In this document: piece after piece, positions 20,825 to 31,269 of the stretch
Position numbering within the stretch: the stretch's first letter is position 1
Layout of the letters: each line of letters begins with the position of its first letter
Source: Saprospiraceae bacterium
Lineage (GTDB): Bacteria; Bacteroidota; Bacteroidia; Chitinophagales; Saprospiraceae
Assembly (NCBI GenBank): GCA_021739645.1
Contig: JAIPBL010000004.1
Span: 62,001-126,000, forward strand
Direction of reading: 5' to 3'
DNA: 64,000 nucleotides
The notes under the pieces: model-generated
Told to the model about the DNA's origin: nothing
The model's input: only the letters and a program-made list of their open reading frames with translations
Databases searched by the model: none
Translations under genes and position numbers: made by a program

Positions 20825-20862
20825 ATCTGGGGCATGGCCAATTTAGCGCATGCCCCAGATTC
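20825..20862. terminator. bidirectional terminator hairpin between convergent genes
   Basis: ATCTGGGGCATG...CATGCCCCAGAT. Confidence 0.7.
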
Positions 20863-20892
20863 TTGTATTATCATTTGGCCAAAAGCCGGAAC

Positions 20893-21795
20893 TCACTGCA
20901 AGTCAAATTTTACGGGCAAGGTGAACATAACCCGAACCGGGGTACCCCGTTGTTTTCCAGGATTCCATTTAGGCATCAACTTGACTACCCGTGCTGCTTC
21001 ATCTCCACAGCCTCCGCCGACATCACGTACTACTTCAATATTCGATATCCTCCCGTCCCTTTCTACTACAAACCGGACATATACCATGCCTTCGATGCCA
21101 TTCTCTCGGGCAATAGTGGGGTATTGTATTTTAGAATAAATGAATTCCAACAATTTTGTTTCAGCACATTTTTGCCGTTCAGGCTTGTCAACAATATCAG
21201 CGCAACCTGGGAAGGTCGGTGCATCTTCCACGACTTTGAAGATTTCACGCTCGTTCTCTGCAGGAGGTGGAGGAGGTGGTGGTGGAGGAGGTGCTGTCGT
21301 TTCTTTCTTTATGATAACGGGAACTTCAATAGACGTTTCCTCGCTTATGCTTTGGTCCTCAAAAATCCGGGTTTTTATGTCCGGCAAGTCAGTTGCGATG
21401 ACTTGAACCGCTGGTGGCGGTGGTGGTGGCGGTGGTGGAGGCTCCGCTGTCCTAGGAGTTTCCATTTCAATCACTTCATCCAATGTACCCAAAAGACCAG
21501 ACACGTCAACTCTTGAGTCATAGCTAGTCCAACTAAAAGCAAATATCATCATCACAAGGGCAACCATGACCCCATAGATTTTCAGTGAGCCGCTAATTTT
21601 AAAAACGTCAAGTTCTGGATACTTGGTCCTGGCTTCTGAAGGAGAACTCCATTTCCAGTTCCGGTATTTTTCGGTCAAATTTAATGCCTCTATGTGCTTA
21701 AAGTGTGACCTTAAGAAGAACAACAAAATACCTGTAACAATAAGGATTGCAAGCATTCCTAATTCAATCATCAATGTGGAGGTTTCAAATGACAT
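20893..21795 (-). CDS. energy transducer TonB family protein
   Basis: TM segment, proline-rich PPPPPPPPPPAVQ and PPPPPPPPPP stretches, YPTIARENGIEGMVYVRFVVERDGRISNIEVVRDVGGGCGDEAARVV. Confidence 0.92.
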   Translation of the reverse strand: MSFETSTLMIELGMLAILIVTGILLFFLRSHFKHIEALNLTEKYRNWKWSSPSEARTKYPELDVFKISGSLKIYGVMVALVMMIFAFSWTSYDSRVDVSGLLGTLDEVIEMETPRTAEPPPPPPPPPPAVQVIATDLPDIKTRIFEDQSISEETSIEVPVIIKKETTAPPPPPPPPPPAENEREIFKVVEDAPTFPGCADIVDKPERQKCAETKLLEFIYSKIQYPTIARENGIEGMVYVRFVVERDGRISNIEVVRDVGGGCGDEAARVVKLMPKWNPGKQRGTPVRVMFTLPVKFDLQ

Positions 21796-22009
21796 GATAG
21801 GTTTAGTTTTAGTGAGTAAATACTATTTTTTACGCTACTAATTTCAACATATCTGGGTTCCAGATAACTGCTGTTTATCATAGTCAATGCTGATTTTTAT
21901 CAATCAATTCCTGTAGCTGAAAATAGGAACATGAGTCACCCCGAATTTTTGATGCTACTTACTTTTCCAACGATCAACCCACGATTAATATCACCAGTTG
22001 GAAATTCGG

Positions 22010-22027
22010 GCTGACCCAAGTCAGCCT
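22010..22027 (-). terminator. hairpin at the 3' end of the GH78 gene
   Basis: GGCTGAC-TTGG-GTCAGCC on the minus strand immediately at the stop codon. Confidence 0.5.
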
Positions 22028-24752
22028 AAAATGAGAAATCGTAGCTCCCCGACCCCACTTCGGTCAGCACTACGTAGCCAGGTTCTGCTTTTCCAATTTT
22101 AAAATCTGCTTCCATTATTGAAATCCCACCTTCCGTCAAAGCCGCTATATTTTCTGTCGGCACATAGATAGTGGCCGTGGTGTTGGCTGGAATCTCAACA
22201 TGGAGGGAAGAAAACCCAGGTTCCGTTTTCCAACTAGACACAAGTTTTCCGTAGGGTGTCAAAAGTTCAGCCGATGCTTCAGTGAGGCTGGCACTGATGT
22301 GTGGCTTTACGACAATTCGCTTGTATCCGGGTACTCCGTCCTCCATGTCGAGGCCGGCCAATGAGCGGTACATCCAGTCACCTATGGCGCCATAGGCATA
22401 GTGGTTGAAGGAATTCATACTGGCCTCCTCGAATGTGCTGTCGGCTTTTATGCCGTCCCAGCGTTCCCAAATGGTGGTTGCACCCATGGTTACTGGATAG
22501 AGCCAGGAAGGATATTTTTCCCGAAGGAAAAGCTCGTTGGCCACATCATCGTAGCCAAAACGAGTGAGCACATGGCAGAGGTACGGTGTGCCCAGAAATC
22601 CAGTTGTGAGATGTGTGCCGTAGCCCCTGATGTTTTCAACGAGGCGTTTGGCAGCTTGCTGGCGCAAATCGGCGGGGAGCATGTCGAAGTTCAGTGCCAA
22701 CACGTAAGCTGTCTGAGTGGCGGAAACTAACGCACCGCTAGGTGTCATGTACTCCTGATTAAACGACTTCTTGATTTGCTCCAAAAGTGTAGAATATTTT
22801 GAGACATCAGCTTTTTTGCCCAAAACCTTGGCTGCATTTATTAGGAGTTGGGTGCTATGCGCCCAGAAGCACTGCTGTAAAAGTGGTTTGAAGGTGACGG
22901 CTGAGTTGCCAATATTATCGTTGTCTTCGGAGTAAAAAAGCCAGTCGCCAAAGTGAAACCCAGTATTCCAAAGCCCATCCTTGCTTTGGTTAGTCATGTA
23001 ATCTACCCAAGCCTTCATGCTGGGATATTGATTTTCAAGCACTCGTTGGTCGCCATAGGCCAAATAAACAGCCCAAGGCATTATGGTCGCAACGTCAGCC
23101 CAACCTGTGGCCCCACAGGACCGCTCCCCCAGTACATTTGGGACCACCCAAGGCACACTTCCATCCGGCCTTTGGTCGAGGGCTACGTCCTTTAGCCATT
23201 TAAAGTAGAACCCATGCACATCATGGTTAAAAGCAGCAGTACTGGCAAAAGCCTGCGCATCGCCTGTCCACCCAAGGCGTTCGTCACGCTGCGGACAATC
23301 AGTTGGAACATCGAGAAAATTTCCCCGCTGCCCCCATTGGATATTGTGCTGCAACTGGTTGACTAGCGGATTGGAGCAGGTAAAATTGCCTGTTTTGGGC
23401 ATATCTGAATAGAGCGCCACTGCTGTGAAATTGTCAGCAGAAAAATCGCCAGGAAAATCCACAACTTGCACGTAGCGGAATCCTTGAAATGTAAAATGGG
23501 GCTCAAAAAACTCCTCTGTACCAGTGCCTGCCAAGATGTAGGAGCAATGCTGTTTGGCAGCCCGCAAGTTTTCAATGTAAAAATTGCCTGCTTTGTCCAG
23601 CACCTCAGCATGAAGCAGTTTTATGCCACCGCCCGATGGCCCAGTGACCCGAACCTCTACCCAGCCAACCAAATTTTGGCCAAAATCAATTACTTTTTCG
23701 CCTTTTGGTGTGGTGAAAATTCGTTGTGGGACAAACCGTTCTTGTTTCCGTATCGGTTCGTTGTATGTTGAAACGATTTCGGCTTTTGGTGCTTCGACTA
23801 TTTTTACCGTTTTCCAATTTTTTCCTTTGAAATCAGTGCTGGCCCACCCATTTTTTTCCAACCTAGCATCAATCGTTTCTCCATGATAGATCTCTGAATC
23901 GAGAATGCTGCCAGTCGAATAATTCCAAGAACCATCAGAAGTTACCCTTTCATGCGAGCCATCATCATATTCAATATCTAACTGAAAAAGTAGCGAAAGG
24001 TCTTTGCCGTAAGTTTCTCTTTTGTCACCCCAAGCCAGATAACTGCGATACCAACCACTGCCGAGGGTTATGCCAACAGCATTTTCGCCTGTCTGGACAA
24101 GGTTCGTCACATCATATACCTGGTATTGGATGCGCTTTTGGTAAGCAGTCCAGCCAGGTGTCAGGTAGGCATCCCCGACACGTTGGCCGTTGATTTGTGC
24201 CTCGTACAGGCCACGGGCAGTAATGTAAGCAGTGGCCATTTTTATCCGCTTTTTGGCTGAAAAATCCTTGCGAAACAATGGCGAAGGCCAATGCAACGAG
24301 TCTTCCTTTTGACTGATACCGATCCATGATGCCTTCCAATTTGAGGCGTTGAGTAGGCCGGTTTGCCAAAAAGCTGGTTCACTCCAAATGGAAACCTGGC
24401 CCATATTGTCCCAAATCCGTACTTGCCAGAAATAGCGAGTGCCTGGTTTCAGTGCTGGGCCGACGTAAGGCACCAAAACCGAGGCATCTGATTTTACTCT
24501 GCCACTGTCCCAAACTAGTTTTTTGCTACGTTTCAATTCGTCGAGTTCAATCGCTACCCTAACTTGGTAAGCAGTCTGCACTACATTTCGACGATCGGCA
24601 ACTTCAATTATCCAACTAAAACGGGGCTTTGCCTCATCCAATCCAATGGGGTTGGTACGGTTTTCTGTTCTTGGGTTCTTTATTGAAAGTTGTGCAAATG
24701 CAGCGACGGCAAGGATGCAGAGTACAAATGAGCTTAGGAGTCGTTTTTTCAT
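22026..24752 (-). CDS. alpha-L-rhamnosidase (GH78)
   Basis: RTENRTNPIGLDEAKPRFSW, GDVPTDCPQRDERLGWTGDAQ-like motif (LDVPTDCPQRDERLGWTGDAQAFA), ATTIWERWDGI. Preferred start MKKRLLSSFVLC. Confidence 0.93.
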   Translation of the reverse strand: MKKRLLSSFVLCILAVAAFAQLSIKNPRTENRTNPIGLDEAKPRFSWIIEVADRRNVVQTAYQVRVAIELDELKRSKKLVWDSGRVKSDASVLVPYVGPALKPGTRYFWQVRIWDNMGQVSIWSEPAFWQTGLLNASNWKASWIGISQKEDSLHWPSPLFRKDFSAKKRIKMATAYITARGLYEAQINGQRVGDAYLTPGWTAYQKRIQYQVYDVTNLVQTGENAVGITLGSGWYRSYLAWGDKRETYGKDLSLLFQLDIEYDDGSHERVTSDGSWNYSTGSILDSEIYHGETIDARLEKNGWASTDFKGKNWKTVKIVEAPKAEIVSTYNEPIRKQERFVPQRIFTTPKGEKVIDFGQNLVGWVEVRVTGPSGGGIKLLHAEVLDKAGNFYIENLRAAKQHCSYILAGTGTEEFFEPHFTFQGFRYVQVVDFPGDFSADNFTAVALYSDMPKTGNFTCSNPLVNQLQHNIQWGQRGNFLDVPTDCPQRDERLGWTGDAQAFASTAAFNHDVHGFYFKWLKDVALDQRPDGSVPWVVPNVLGERSCGATGWADVATIMPWAVYLAYGDQRVLENQYPSMKAWVDYMTNQSKDGLWNTGFHFGDWLFYSEDNDNIGNSAVTFKPLLQQCFWAHSTQLLINAAKVLGKKADVSKYSTLLEQIKKSFNQEYMTPSGALVSATQTAYVLALNFDMLPADLRQQAAKRLVENIRGYGTHLTTGFLGTPYLCHVLTRFGYDDVANELFLREKYPSWLYPVTMGATTIWERWDGIKADSTFEEASMNSFNHYAYGAIGDWMYRSLAGLDMEDGVPGYKRIVVKPHISASLTEASAELLTPYGKLVSSWKTEPGFSSLHVEIPANTTATIYVPTENIAALTEGGISIMEADFKIGKAEPGYVVLTEVGSGSYDFSF

Positions 24753-25026
24753 GCTGGAAAATTTTGGGGCAAGATAATGTTGAGAGGTATAATTCCAGCA
24801 TTTTATCACCTCGATTAAACTAGAATAACCACTACTGATAATTAGAGCAATTAACGGGCGGGTTTAGTTTTACGACTCTTCTGAGCTTAAAAGAATAAAA
24901 CAGGAGAGAAAATGGTACTTGCTAAAAATATAATCGATGAGCGAACCCTACTTTAGTTGAAGTCAATATTTAATTGCCATAGAGGACTTTGAAGAAATTT
25001 TCAGGGTATTTCCCGGCAAAAAATCA

Positions 25027-25034
25027 TAGCTTTG
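25027..25034 (+). promoter_or_regulatory. -7 box (TAnnTTTG) upstream of the divIC-like gene
   Basis: TAGCTTTG 22 nt before ATG 25057. Confidence 0.4.
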
Positions 25035-25056
25035 TGGCGAAAATAATCAATGAGTC

Positions 25057-25371
25057 ATGGCACTGAATGTACCTAATCCGTTGCAAGTTATTACCAAGAA
25101 ACTGCCCAAACCGCTACGCAACAAGTATTTTTTGTCCATTGCGATATTTGCGGCAGTCATGATTTTCTTTGACAAACACGACTTGCTTACCCAATGGAAA
25201 TTGCGTGGGTCTGTCAAGCGGTTGGAGCATGACAAAGGCTACTACGAGCAACGAATTGAACAAGCCAAACTCGACCAAGACAACATCAACAACAACAAAG
25301 AACAATTCGCCCGGGAAAAGTACCACATGCACAAATCTGGCGAAGACGTTTTTATCGTTCAAGAAAAATAA
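25057..25371 (+). CDS. septum formation initiator family protein (DivIC/FtsB-like)
   Basis: 104 aa; single TM then coiled coil (LKRLEHDKGYYEQRIEQAKLDQDNINNNKEQFAREKYHMHKSGEDVFIVQ). Confidence 0.8.
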   Translation: MALNVPNPLQVITKKLPKPLRNKYFLSIAIFAAVMIFFDKHDLLTQWKLRGSVKRLEHDKGYYEQRIEQAKLDQDNINNNKEQFAREKYHMHKSGEDVFIVQEK

Positions 25372-25428
25372 TCGGAGTTGGGCTTCTCCCAATTTCAAAA
25401 TCAATTCTTAAAACTCCCAACTTTATTC

Positions 25429-26310
25429 ATGTCGGTTTTAGTAAACAAAAACTCCCGCATCATCGTCCAGGGTTTCACTGGAAAAGAAGGTACCTTCCAC
25501 GCCACTCAAATGCTTGAATACGGAACCAACTTAGTTGGCGGCGTTACGCCAGGCAAAGGCGGCTCTACCCATCTCGACAAACCAGTGTACAACACCGTGG
25601 CCGATGCAGTAAAACTCGCAAAAGCTGATGTCTCCGTTATTTTTGTGCCACCACCATTTGCTGCAGATGCCATCATGGAAGCTGCGGATGCAGGCATCAA
25701 GGTCATCATCTGCATAACAGAGGGCATTCCCGTACAGGACATGGTGAAGGTAAAAGCCTACCTCGAAGACAAACCGGATTGCAGGCTCGTCGGGCCAAAC
25801 TGTCCAGGCGTCATCACACCGGGTGAAGCAAAATGCGGAATTATGCCAGGCTTCATTCACCGGGCAGGCCGCATTGGCATCGTCAGCAGATCTGGCACCT
25901 TGACTTATGAGGCTGTTGACCAAGTGACAAAGGCCGGAATGGGTCAATCCACCTGTATCGGCATCGGTGGTGACCCAATCCTAGGAACGACCACCAAAGA
26001 CGCCGTACAACTCCTGATGAACGACCCAGAAACAGACGGTATCATTATGATTGGTGAAATTGGTGGAGGAATGGAAGCAGAGGCTGCCCATTACATCCAA
26101 CGCTACGGCACGAAACCCGTTGTAGGGTTCATTGCCGGGCAAACTGCTCCCAAAGGCCGAAAGATGGGACATGCCGGTGCCATCATCGGAGGAGCTGACG
26201 ATACTGCTGAAGCCAAGATGAAAATCATGACGGAATGTGGTATCCATGTCGTAAAATCACCTGCCGCTATTGGTGAGACCATGAGAAAAGCAATGGCTGG
26301 AGAACTTTGA
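25429..26310 (+). CDS. sucD: succinate-CoA ligase subunit alpha
   Basis: [61 protein letters not shown]. Confidence 0.96.
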   Translation: MSVLVNKNSRIIVQGFTGKEGTFHATQMLEYGTNLVGGVTPGKGGSTHLDKPVYNTVADAVKLAKADVSVIFVPPPFAADAIMEAADAGIKVIICITEGIPVQDMVKVKAYLEDKPDCRLVGPNCPGVITPGEAKCGIMPGFIHRAGRIGIVSRSGTLTYEAVDQVTKAGMGQSTCIGIGGDPILGTTTKDAVQLLMNDPETDGIIMIGEIGGGMEAEAAHYIQRYGTKPVVGFIAGQTAPKGRKMGHAGAIIGGADDTAEAKMKIMTECGIHVVKSPAAIGETMRKAMAGEL

Positions 26311-26331
26311 TTTTTCAGTTTTCAATTCTTA

Positions 26332-26370
26332 AAAACCTGCCTTGACACGCTCAAAGGCAGGTTTTTTTAT
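26332..26370 (+). terminator. sucD intrinsic terminator
   Basis: AAACCTGCCTT-GACACGCTC-AAAGGCAGGTTTTTTTA. Confidence 0.85.
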
Positions 26371-26929
26371 TGAAAATCAGAAAGGAATTCGCCAATTGCC
26401 GCTTTCCAGCCAAGTGGAGTTGTACAGTTTCAAAAAAAATATAAATTCAAATCTTTTCCCATTCAATTGATTTCAAATTCATTAGACATTCTATTTTTTT
26501 GCCATTCAAAATATACCCCATCCCATTAGTTCCATCTGGCCCAAACAGGCAACGTTTTTGCCTAATGTGTTGAAGAAGAAAAGAAATAAAGGCTCCATCA
26601 GAAAAGGTCAAATCAAAAAATTGAAGTCAAAAAAATCTATCTATTAGGACTTCAATTTTGAATTATACTCAAGAAAACTGCTTCCTTCTTTTCAAATCCT
26701 ATTTTCCTACACTTCCGTTGATTTAAAAAAGGCTTTACGACAAGTTGAAGTTTGCATGTTCGACGTGGTTCTTTTTGTGAACTGGTTATGAATTTTTATG
26801 GCGAATATTTCATCGAAATGTTATTCATAATTTGCTCAGACGCCTGTTGACATAACAAGGCTATCCGTTCCTGCTTGCCAAAGGCTTAGTTTTTTTCACA
26901 CTCCACTTCTTTAACTTAAATCCAATCCC

Positions 26930-29900
26930 ATGGTGAATCCGGCAGTTACTCCGGCATTCAGGAGGCAATCTTTTGCATTTTTGTTAGCCTTCTGCACATT
27001 TAGCGTTATTGCATTTGCTCAACCTACCCCAGTTATTACTGGCCAAACGGTAGCATGCCAAAACAACGCATTTTCTTATTCAACCGCCTTTACCGCTGGC
27101 CACTCCTGGGCCTGGTCGGTCTCCCCTGGTGGTGTCATTACCCAAAATCTCGGCAACACAATCGAGGTGATGTGGTATGGCCCACAAAACAGCACACAAA
27201 CCATCAATGTCATCGAAACTGATTTGGGCGGCATGACTGGTAGTGATTTCCATACAGTTTATATCGTTAAATCGATACTGACTTGTGAGAATTCGGTGCA
27301 AGTTTCCATTGACCAAGATGGCGTTTCAGAGATATTGCCTGACATGTTGCTGGAAGGCACCTACAACACTTACGGCAGTTTTACGGTGGAAATTTACACA
27401 CAGCCAGGCGTTTTCTTAGGCAATACCGTCACCTGCTCCCAAGTTGGGATGACGCTTGTAGGCAAGGTCAAGGACAGTTGCAGCGGCAACTCTTGTTGGT
27501 CAACCATGATTATTGAGGACAAGCTGAAACCATATTTTGAATGCCCTACCGTCCCGATTGAAATCCCATGTGATGCAATTATTGATTCAATTCCAGCACC
27601 ACTTGTATTTGATAATTGCGACGATTCAATTGAAGTTCACATGGTAGGCTATCAGGTAAACAACACCAATATGTGCAATGGCGTATGGATTACCAGAAAC
27701 TGGACAGCACAGGACGACCATGGCAATACAGGCTACTGTTCTGAAACACTGCACATCAGCCCAAATGGGCCAGTGGACTTTCCGAAGGATACCACTTGGA
27801 CTTGTACACAGTATGGCCAATATCCAAACATTACCAACCCTCTCCCATTGACGGATAGCTTGCATACTACAGGTTCTGGTAGGCCCTACGGTGTAGGTGG
27901 CCCTTATTGCCAATACAATTATTCACACGTTGACGATACGCTTGCTGTGTGTGGCAATTCGTTTAAAATAATCCGTACATGGACAGTGATAGATTGGTGC
28001 ACTGGTTTTGTCATCATTGAAGATTTTGAAGGTGACAGCAACCAGCAGCTTATCAAGGTCATGGACTTCAACAAGCCGACCATTACCGTTCCAACCATCG
28101 TCATCAATGCAAACATACAGGGGGCCTACCCGCATCCTTGTGCCTCGACAGGATTGCTGCCTGCCCCCGTGGTTTTTGATTCTTGCAATGATGTTACGGT
28201 GCGGATTTTTACCGCCGTTGGCGAAGCCATTTATGTAAATGGCGTGGATGGGAAACAGGGCGGGCATGTGCCTGCTCCAGGTTTAAAATTTGGGAACCAT
28301 ATCGTTACCTATAAAGCAACAGATGCTTGCGGTAATTTTACAGAAATAAATGTTGTAGCTCAAGTAGTTGACCAAATTGCACCTACGGCCATTTGCATTG
28401 CCTTCACAGATGTCACGTTGGAAGCCGATGGCTACACAGAGGTGCCAGCGGATGCGTTCAACCTTGCTAGCTACGATAATTGCTGCCTAGACCATTTTCT
28501 GGTTAAACGGATGGGCGAACCTGAAACTAGTTTTGCAGCTTCCATTGATTTGGGCTGCGACGATTCGCCGGAGGTGATGGTGGTAATGAGAGCTGTGGAT
28601 TGCCATGGGAACTACAACGACTGCATGGTCGTGGCAAAAGTGAAGGACAAGATTAACCCAATCTGTATTCCGCCACAGCAGAAAATCATTCCTTGCACCG
28701 ACCTCCCACCGGATGTAACACAAGCTTGGTTGAACGGCTTTGGAGATGCCAATTTCTACGACAACTGCGGAGCCACCATCACGGAACTTCCTTATGCAGA
28801 AAACATCAACTCCTGCGGTGAAGGTCATATCATCCGTTTTTGGAAAGTCGTGGACAATTCTGGCAACGTATCTGGCACTTGTGAGCAGCATATTTACGTC
28901 ATCCCGCAATCTGACTGGGTCATCAAATTCCCGGCAGACTTCTACGGTTCCTGTGATGACATTGTAGCGGCACAAGACATTGAAATCGTCAATTTTGGGT
29001 GCGACCTGTTCGCCGTAACCCACAATGACCAGTACTTTGCATTGACGCCCGGCGACAGTGCTTGTTACAAAATCGTGCGCACTTGGAAAGTCATTAACTG
29101 GTGTTCTTACAATACCTCGCTTACCTTCCAAGTGGTTGACCATAACCCGTTAGGAATATGGGTTGACGAAGAAGATTTCAACAATTATGGTGCTTATCAA
29201 TACCAGCAAATCATTAAAATATACGATGACACACCTCCTGTACTGAGTTATCCATTTGACAATCAATTCTGCAGCGTGGATGCATCGTGTGCAGTGGGCG
29301 ATGTTTATTTACCTATCCAAATTGATGGAGTTTGTTCCAATGCATTCACTGTGGTGTATCACCTCGACCTCTTCAATGACTTGACCTATGACCTGAACGG
29401 CACCGGCATTTTTGATGGCCCATTGCCGTTAGGCAACCACCGAATCGTGTACGTGGTGCAGGATGGCTGCAACAACATTTCACAATTGGCCGTGAATTTT
29501 CAGGTGAAAGACTGCAAAAAACCAACAGCAGTCTGCGAAAACGGGTTAATCGTGGAGCTAATGCCAACGGGTATGGTGCCAGTTTGTGCCGCTGCCCTCG
29601 ATTATGGCAGCTATGATAATTGTCCCGGCGATCTTATCATATCGTTCTCGCAGGACATTAATGATACGTGCCGGATATTTACTTGCCTCGACTTTGGGGT
29701 AAATCCTGTCAATATCTGGGTAACGGATGCTGCCGGAAACCAAGACTTCTGCACTACTTTCATTAATATCCAGGACAATATGTTCGGATGTTCAACAGGT
29801 GCTCCGGTCAGCGGTTTGATTGCAACAGCGGACGCAGAACCCGTCGAGGGAGTAACGGTGATGTTGAACAACAACACCAACAACCAAGACTTCACAACCG

Positions 29901-31063
29901 GCGCTGATGGGCTTTATCAATTCCCCGGCCTGGCCATCGGCGAGGATTATACGATTACCCCGCTAAAAGATGACGAGCCACTGAACGGTGTCTCCACCTT
30001 TGACCTCGTACTGATGTCAAAGCATATCCTTGGCATTAGCCCGTTCACATCGCCCTATCAGTACATCGCCGCAGATGCGAACAAATCGGGTAGCGTGACA
30101 ACATTTGACCTCGTGGAAGTACGCAAGTTGATATTGATGATAAACTCAGATTTTCCGAACAATACTTCTTGGCGCTTTGTAGAGAAAAGTTACCAATTCC
30201 CAGTTCCTTCTAACCCTTGGATTGAGGTGTTTCCGGAGGTCATCAGCATCAACGATTTACCTGCTTCGCAAAGCGGTTTGGATTTCGTGGCCATCAAAAT
30301 TGGTGACGTGAACAACAGCGCAATCGCCAACGGTATTGTCGGTGGACAAACCGGCGAAAGAAGTTCCGGAACCTTGAACTTCGTGATGGACAACACGGCT
30401 TTCCAAGCAGAAGCTACCGTACCAATGACCTTCAAAGCCAAGGACTTCAGCACAGTTTACGGGTTCCAATTCACCATTGATTTCAACCCGCAATTGCTTG
30501 AATTTCAAAGTGTTGTACAGACATCCATCACTGGATTGGCAAACTTTGGCACCACGCTAACCAACCAAGGCGCTGTGACCGTGAGTTGGGAAACCAACCC
30601 ACCAATGACCTTGGAAGACGGTGTGCCGGTCATTACCCTGAACTTTAAGGCAAAAGCAGACGGCAACTTGTCGGAAGCCATCGCATTGACTTCAAGGTTC
30701 ACCGCCGCAGAAGCTTATGTTGGAGAACCCACCGAACAATACGACGTGGCGCTTATCATCAACAATGGCAATACCTCTGCCACGAACACAGGGCTTCGCC
30801 CAACCTTCGAGCTGTACCAGAACGTCCCAAACCCGTTCAGCAAAAAGACGGTGGTCGGCTTCCAATTGCCAACCGCCTCCAATGCAACGCTCACGGTTTT
30901 TGATGCCACTGGCCGAAAAATCACAGAAGTCACCAAAGATTGTTTCTCAGGCTACAATGAAATTGAGCTCGACCGAAACACACTGCAAATGGATGGCTTG
31001 GTTTACTACCGCCTTGAAGCTGGCAGTTACACGGCTTCCCGTTCTATGACGATTGTGAATTAG
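26930..31063 (+). CDS. giant cell-surface protein: PKD/HYR-like repeats, dockerin-like module, cohesin-like module, T9SS C-terminal sorting domain
   Basis: 1377 aa; TAVCENGLIV/DNCPGDL-type HYR-like repeats; LNGVSTFDLVLMSKHILG...ADANKSGSVTTFDLVEVRKLIL dockerin-like; VPMTFKAKDFSTVYGFQFTIDFNPQLLEFQSV cohesin-like; FELYQNVPNPFSKKTVVGFQLP...sorting domain. Confidence 0.85.
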   Translation: MVNPAVTPAFRRQSFAFLLAFCTFSVIAFAQPTPVITGQTVACQNNAFSYSTAFTAGHSWAWSVSPGGVITQNLGNTIEVMWYGPQNSTQTINVIETDLGGMTGSDFHTVYIVKSILTCENSVQVSIDQDGVSEILPDMLLEGTYNTYGSFTVEIYTQPGVFLGNTVTCSQVGMTLVGKVKDSCSGNSCWSTMIIEDKLKPYFECPTVPIEIPCDAIIDSIPAPLVFDNCDDSIEVHMVGYQVNNTNMCNGVWITRNWTAQDDHGNTGYCSETLHISPNGPVDFPKDTTWTCTQYGQYPNITNPLPLTDSLHTTGSGRPYGVGGPYCQYNYSHVDDTLAVCGNSFKIIRTWTVIDWCTGFVIIEDFEGDSNQQLIKVMDFNKPTITVPTIVINANIQGAYPHPCASTGLLPAPVVFDSCNDVTVRIFTAVGEAIYVNGVDGKQGGHVPAPGLKFGNHIVTYKATDACGNFTEINVVAQVVDQIAPTAICIAFTDVTLEADGYTEVPADAFNLASYDNCCLDHFLVKRMGEPETSFAASIDLGCDDSPEVMVVMRAVDCHGNYNDCMVVAKVKDKINPICIPPQQKIIPCTDLPPDVTQAWLNGFGDANFYDNCGATITELPYAENINSCGEGHIIRFWKVVDNSGNVSGTCEQHIYVIPQSDWVIKFPADFYGSCDDIVAAQDIEIVNFGCDLFAVTHNDQYFALTPGDSACYKIVRTWKVINWCSYNTSLTFQVVDHNPLGIWVDEEDFNNYGAYQYQQIIKIYDDTPPVLSYPFDNQFCSVDASCAVGDVYLPIQIDGVCSNAFTVVYHLDLFNDLTYDLNGTGIFDGPLPLGNHRIVYVVQDGCNNISQLAVNFQVKDCKKPTAVCENGLIVELMPTGMVPVCAAALDYGSYDNCPGDLIISFSQDINDTCRIFTCLDFGVNPVNIWVTDAAGNQDFCTTFINIQDNMFGCSTGAPVSGLIATADAEPVEGVTVMLNNNTNNQDFTTGADGLYQFPGLAIGEDYTITPLKDDEPLNGVSTFDLVLMSKHILGISPFTSPYQYIAADANKSGSVTTFDLVEVRKLILMINSDFPNNTSWRFVEKSYQFPVPSNPWIEVFPEVISINDLPASQSGLDFVAIKIGDVNNSAIANGIVGGQTGERSSGTLNFVMDNTAFQAEATVPMTFKAKDFSTVYGFQFTIDFNPQLLEFQSVVQTSITGLANFGTTLTNQGAVTVSWETNPPMTLEDGVPVITLNFKAKADGNLSEAIALTSRFTAAEAYVGEPTEQYDVALIINNGNTSATNTGLRPTFELYQNVPNPFSKKTVVGFQLPTASNATLTVFDATGRKITEVTKDCFSGYNEIELDRNTLQMDGLVYYRLEAGSYTASRSMTIVN

Positions 31064-31134
31064 AAATTAGAAATTCGGAATTGGGTGTTGGGTGTTCTCT
31101 CAATTCCCAATTCCGAATACCCAACACCTAACCC
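31057..31134 (+). repeat. stop-anchored heptad array with mirrored arm
   Basis: GAATTAG AAATTAG AAATTCG GAATTGG GTGTTGG GTGTTCT CT CAATTCC CAATTCC GAATACC CAACACC; the first heptad contains the TAG stop of the preceding gene. Confidence 0.75.
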
Positions 31135-31170
31135 CTTACCCAAGATAGATAGATTTGGAGTAAAATTTGG

Positions 31171-31204
31171 GCCGCCTCCCGCAAGGGGGCGGTTTCTTTT
31201 TTTT
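31171..31204 (+). terminator. intrinsic terminator
   Basis: CCGCCTCC-CGCAA-GGGGGCGG followed by TTTCTTTTTTTT. Confidence 0.8.
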
Positions 31205-31269
31205 AGCTGAAACCAAAGATTTAACAGGCGGCAACAGCAGTTTTTTCTTTCCTTCGTGAAAATTTTGCG

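Noticed and set aside
21261-21440. GGT/GGA-rich repeats
   Set aside because: Simply encode the two polyproline stretches of the TonB protein; not an independent repeat element.
20863-21516. 217-aa + strand ORF overlapping tonB
   Set aside because: RWWRRWWWR translation is the antisense of the polyproline-coding GGA/GGT repeats of TonB.
26390-26929. ~540-nt AT-rich gap upstream of the giant T9SS gene as an ncRNA locus
   Set aside because: No hairpin-terminator or promoter pair could be recognised by eye; left unannotated.
28487-29143. 218-aa minus-strand ORF inside the giant T9SS gene
   Set aside because: Antisense to a continuous 1377-aa coding frame with recognisable domains.
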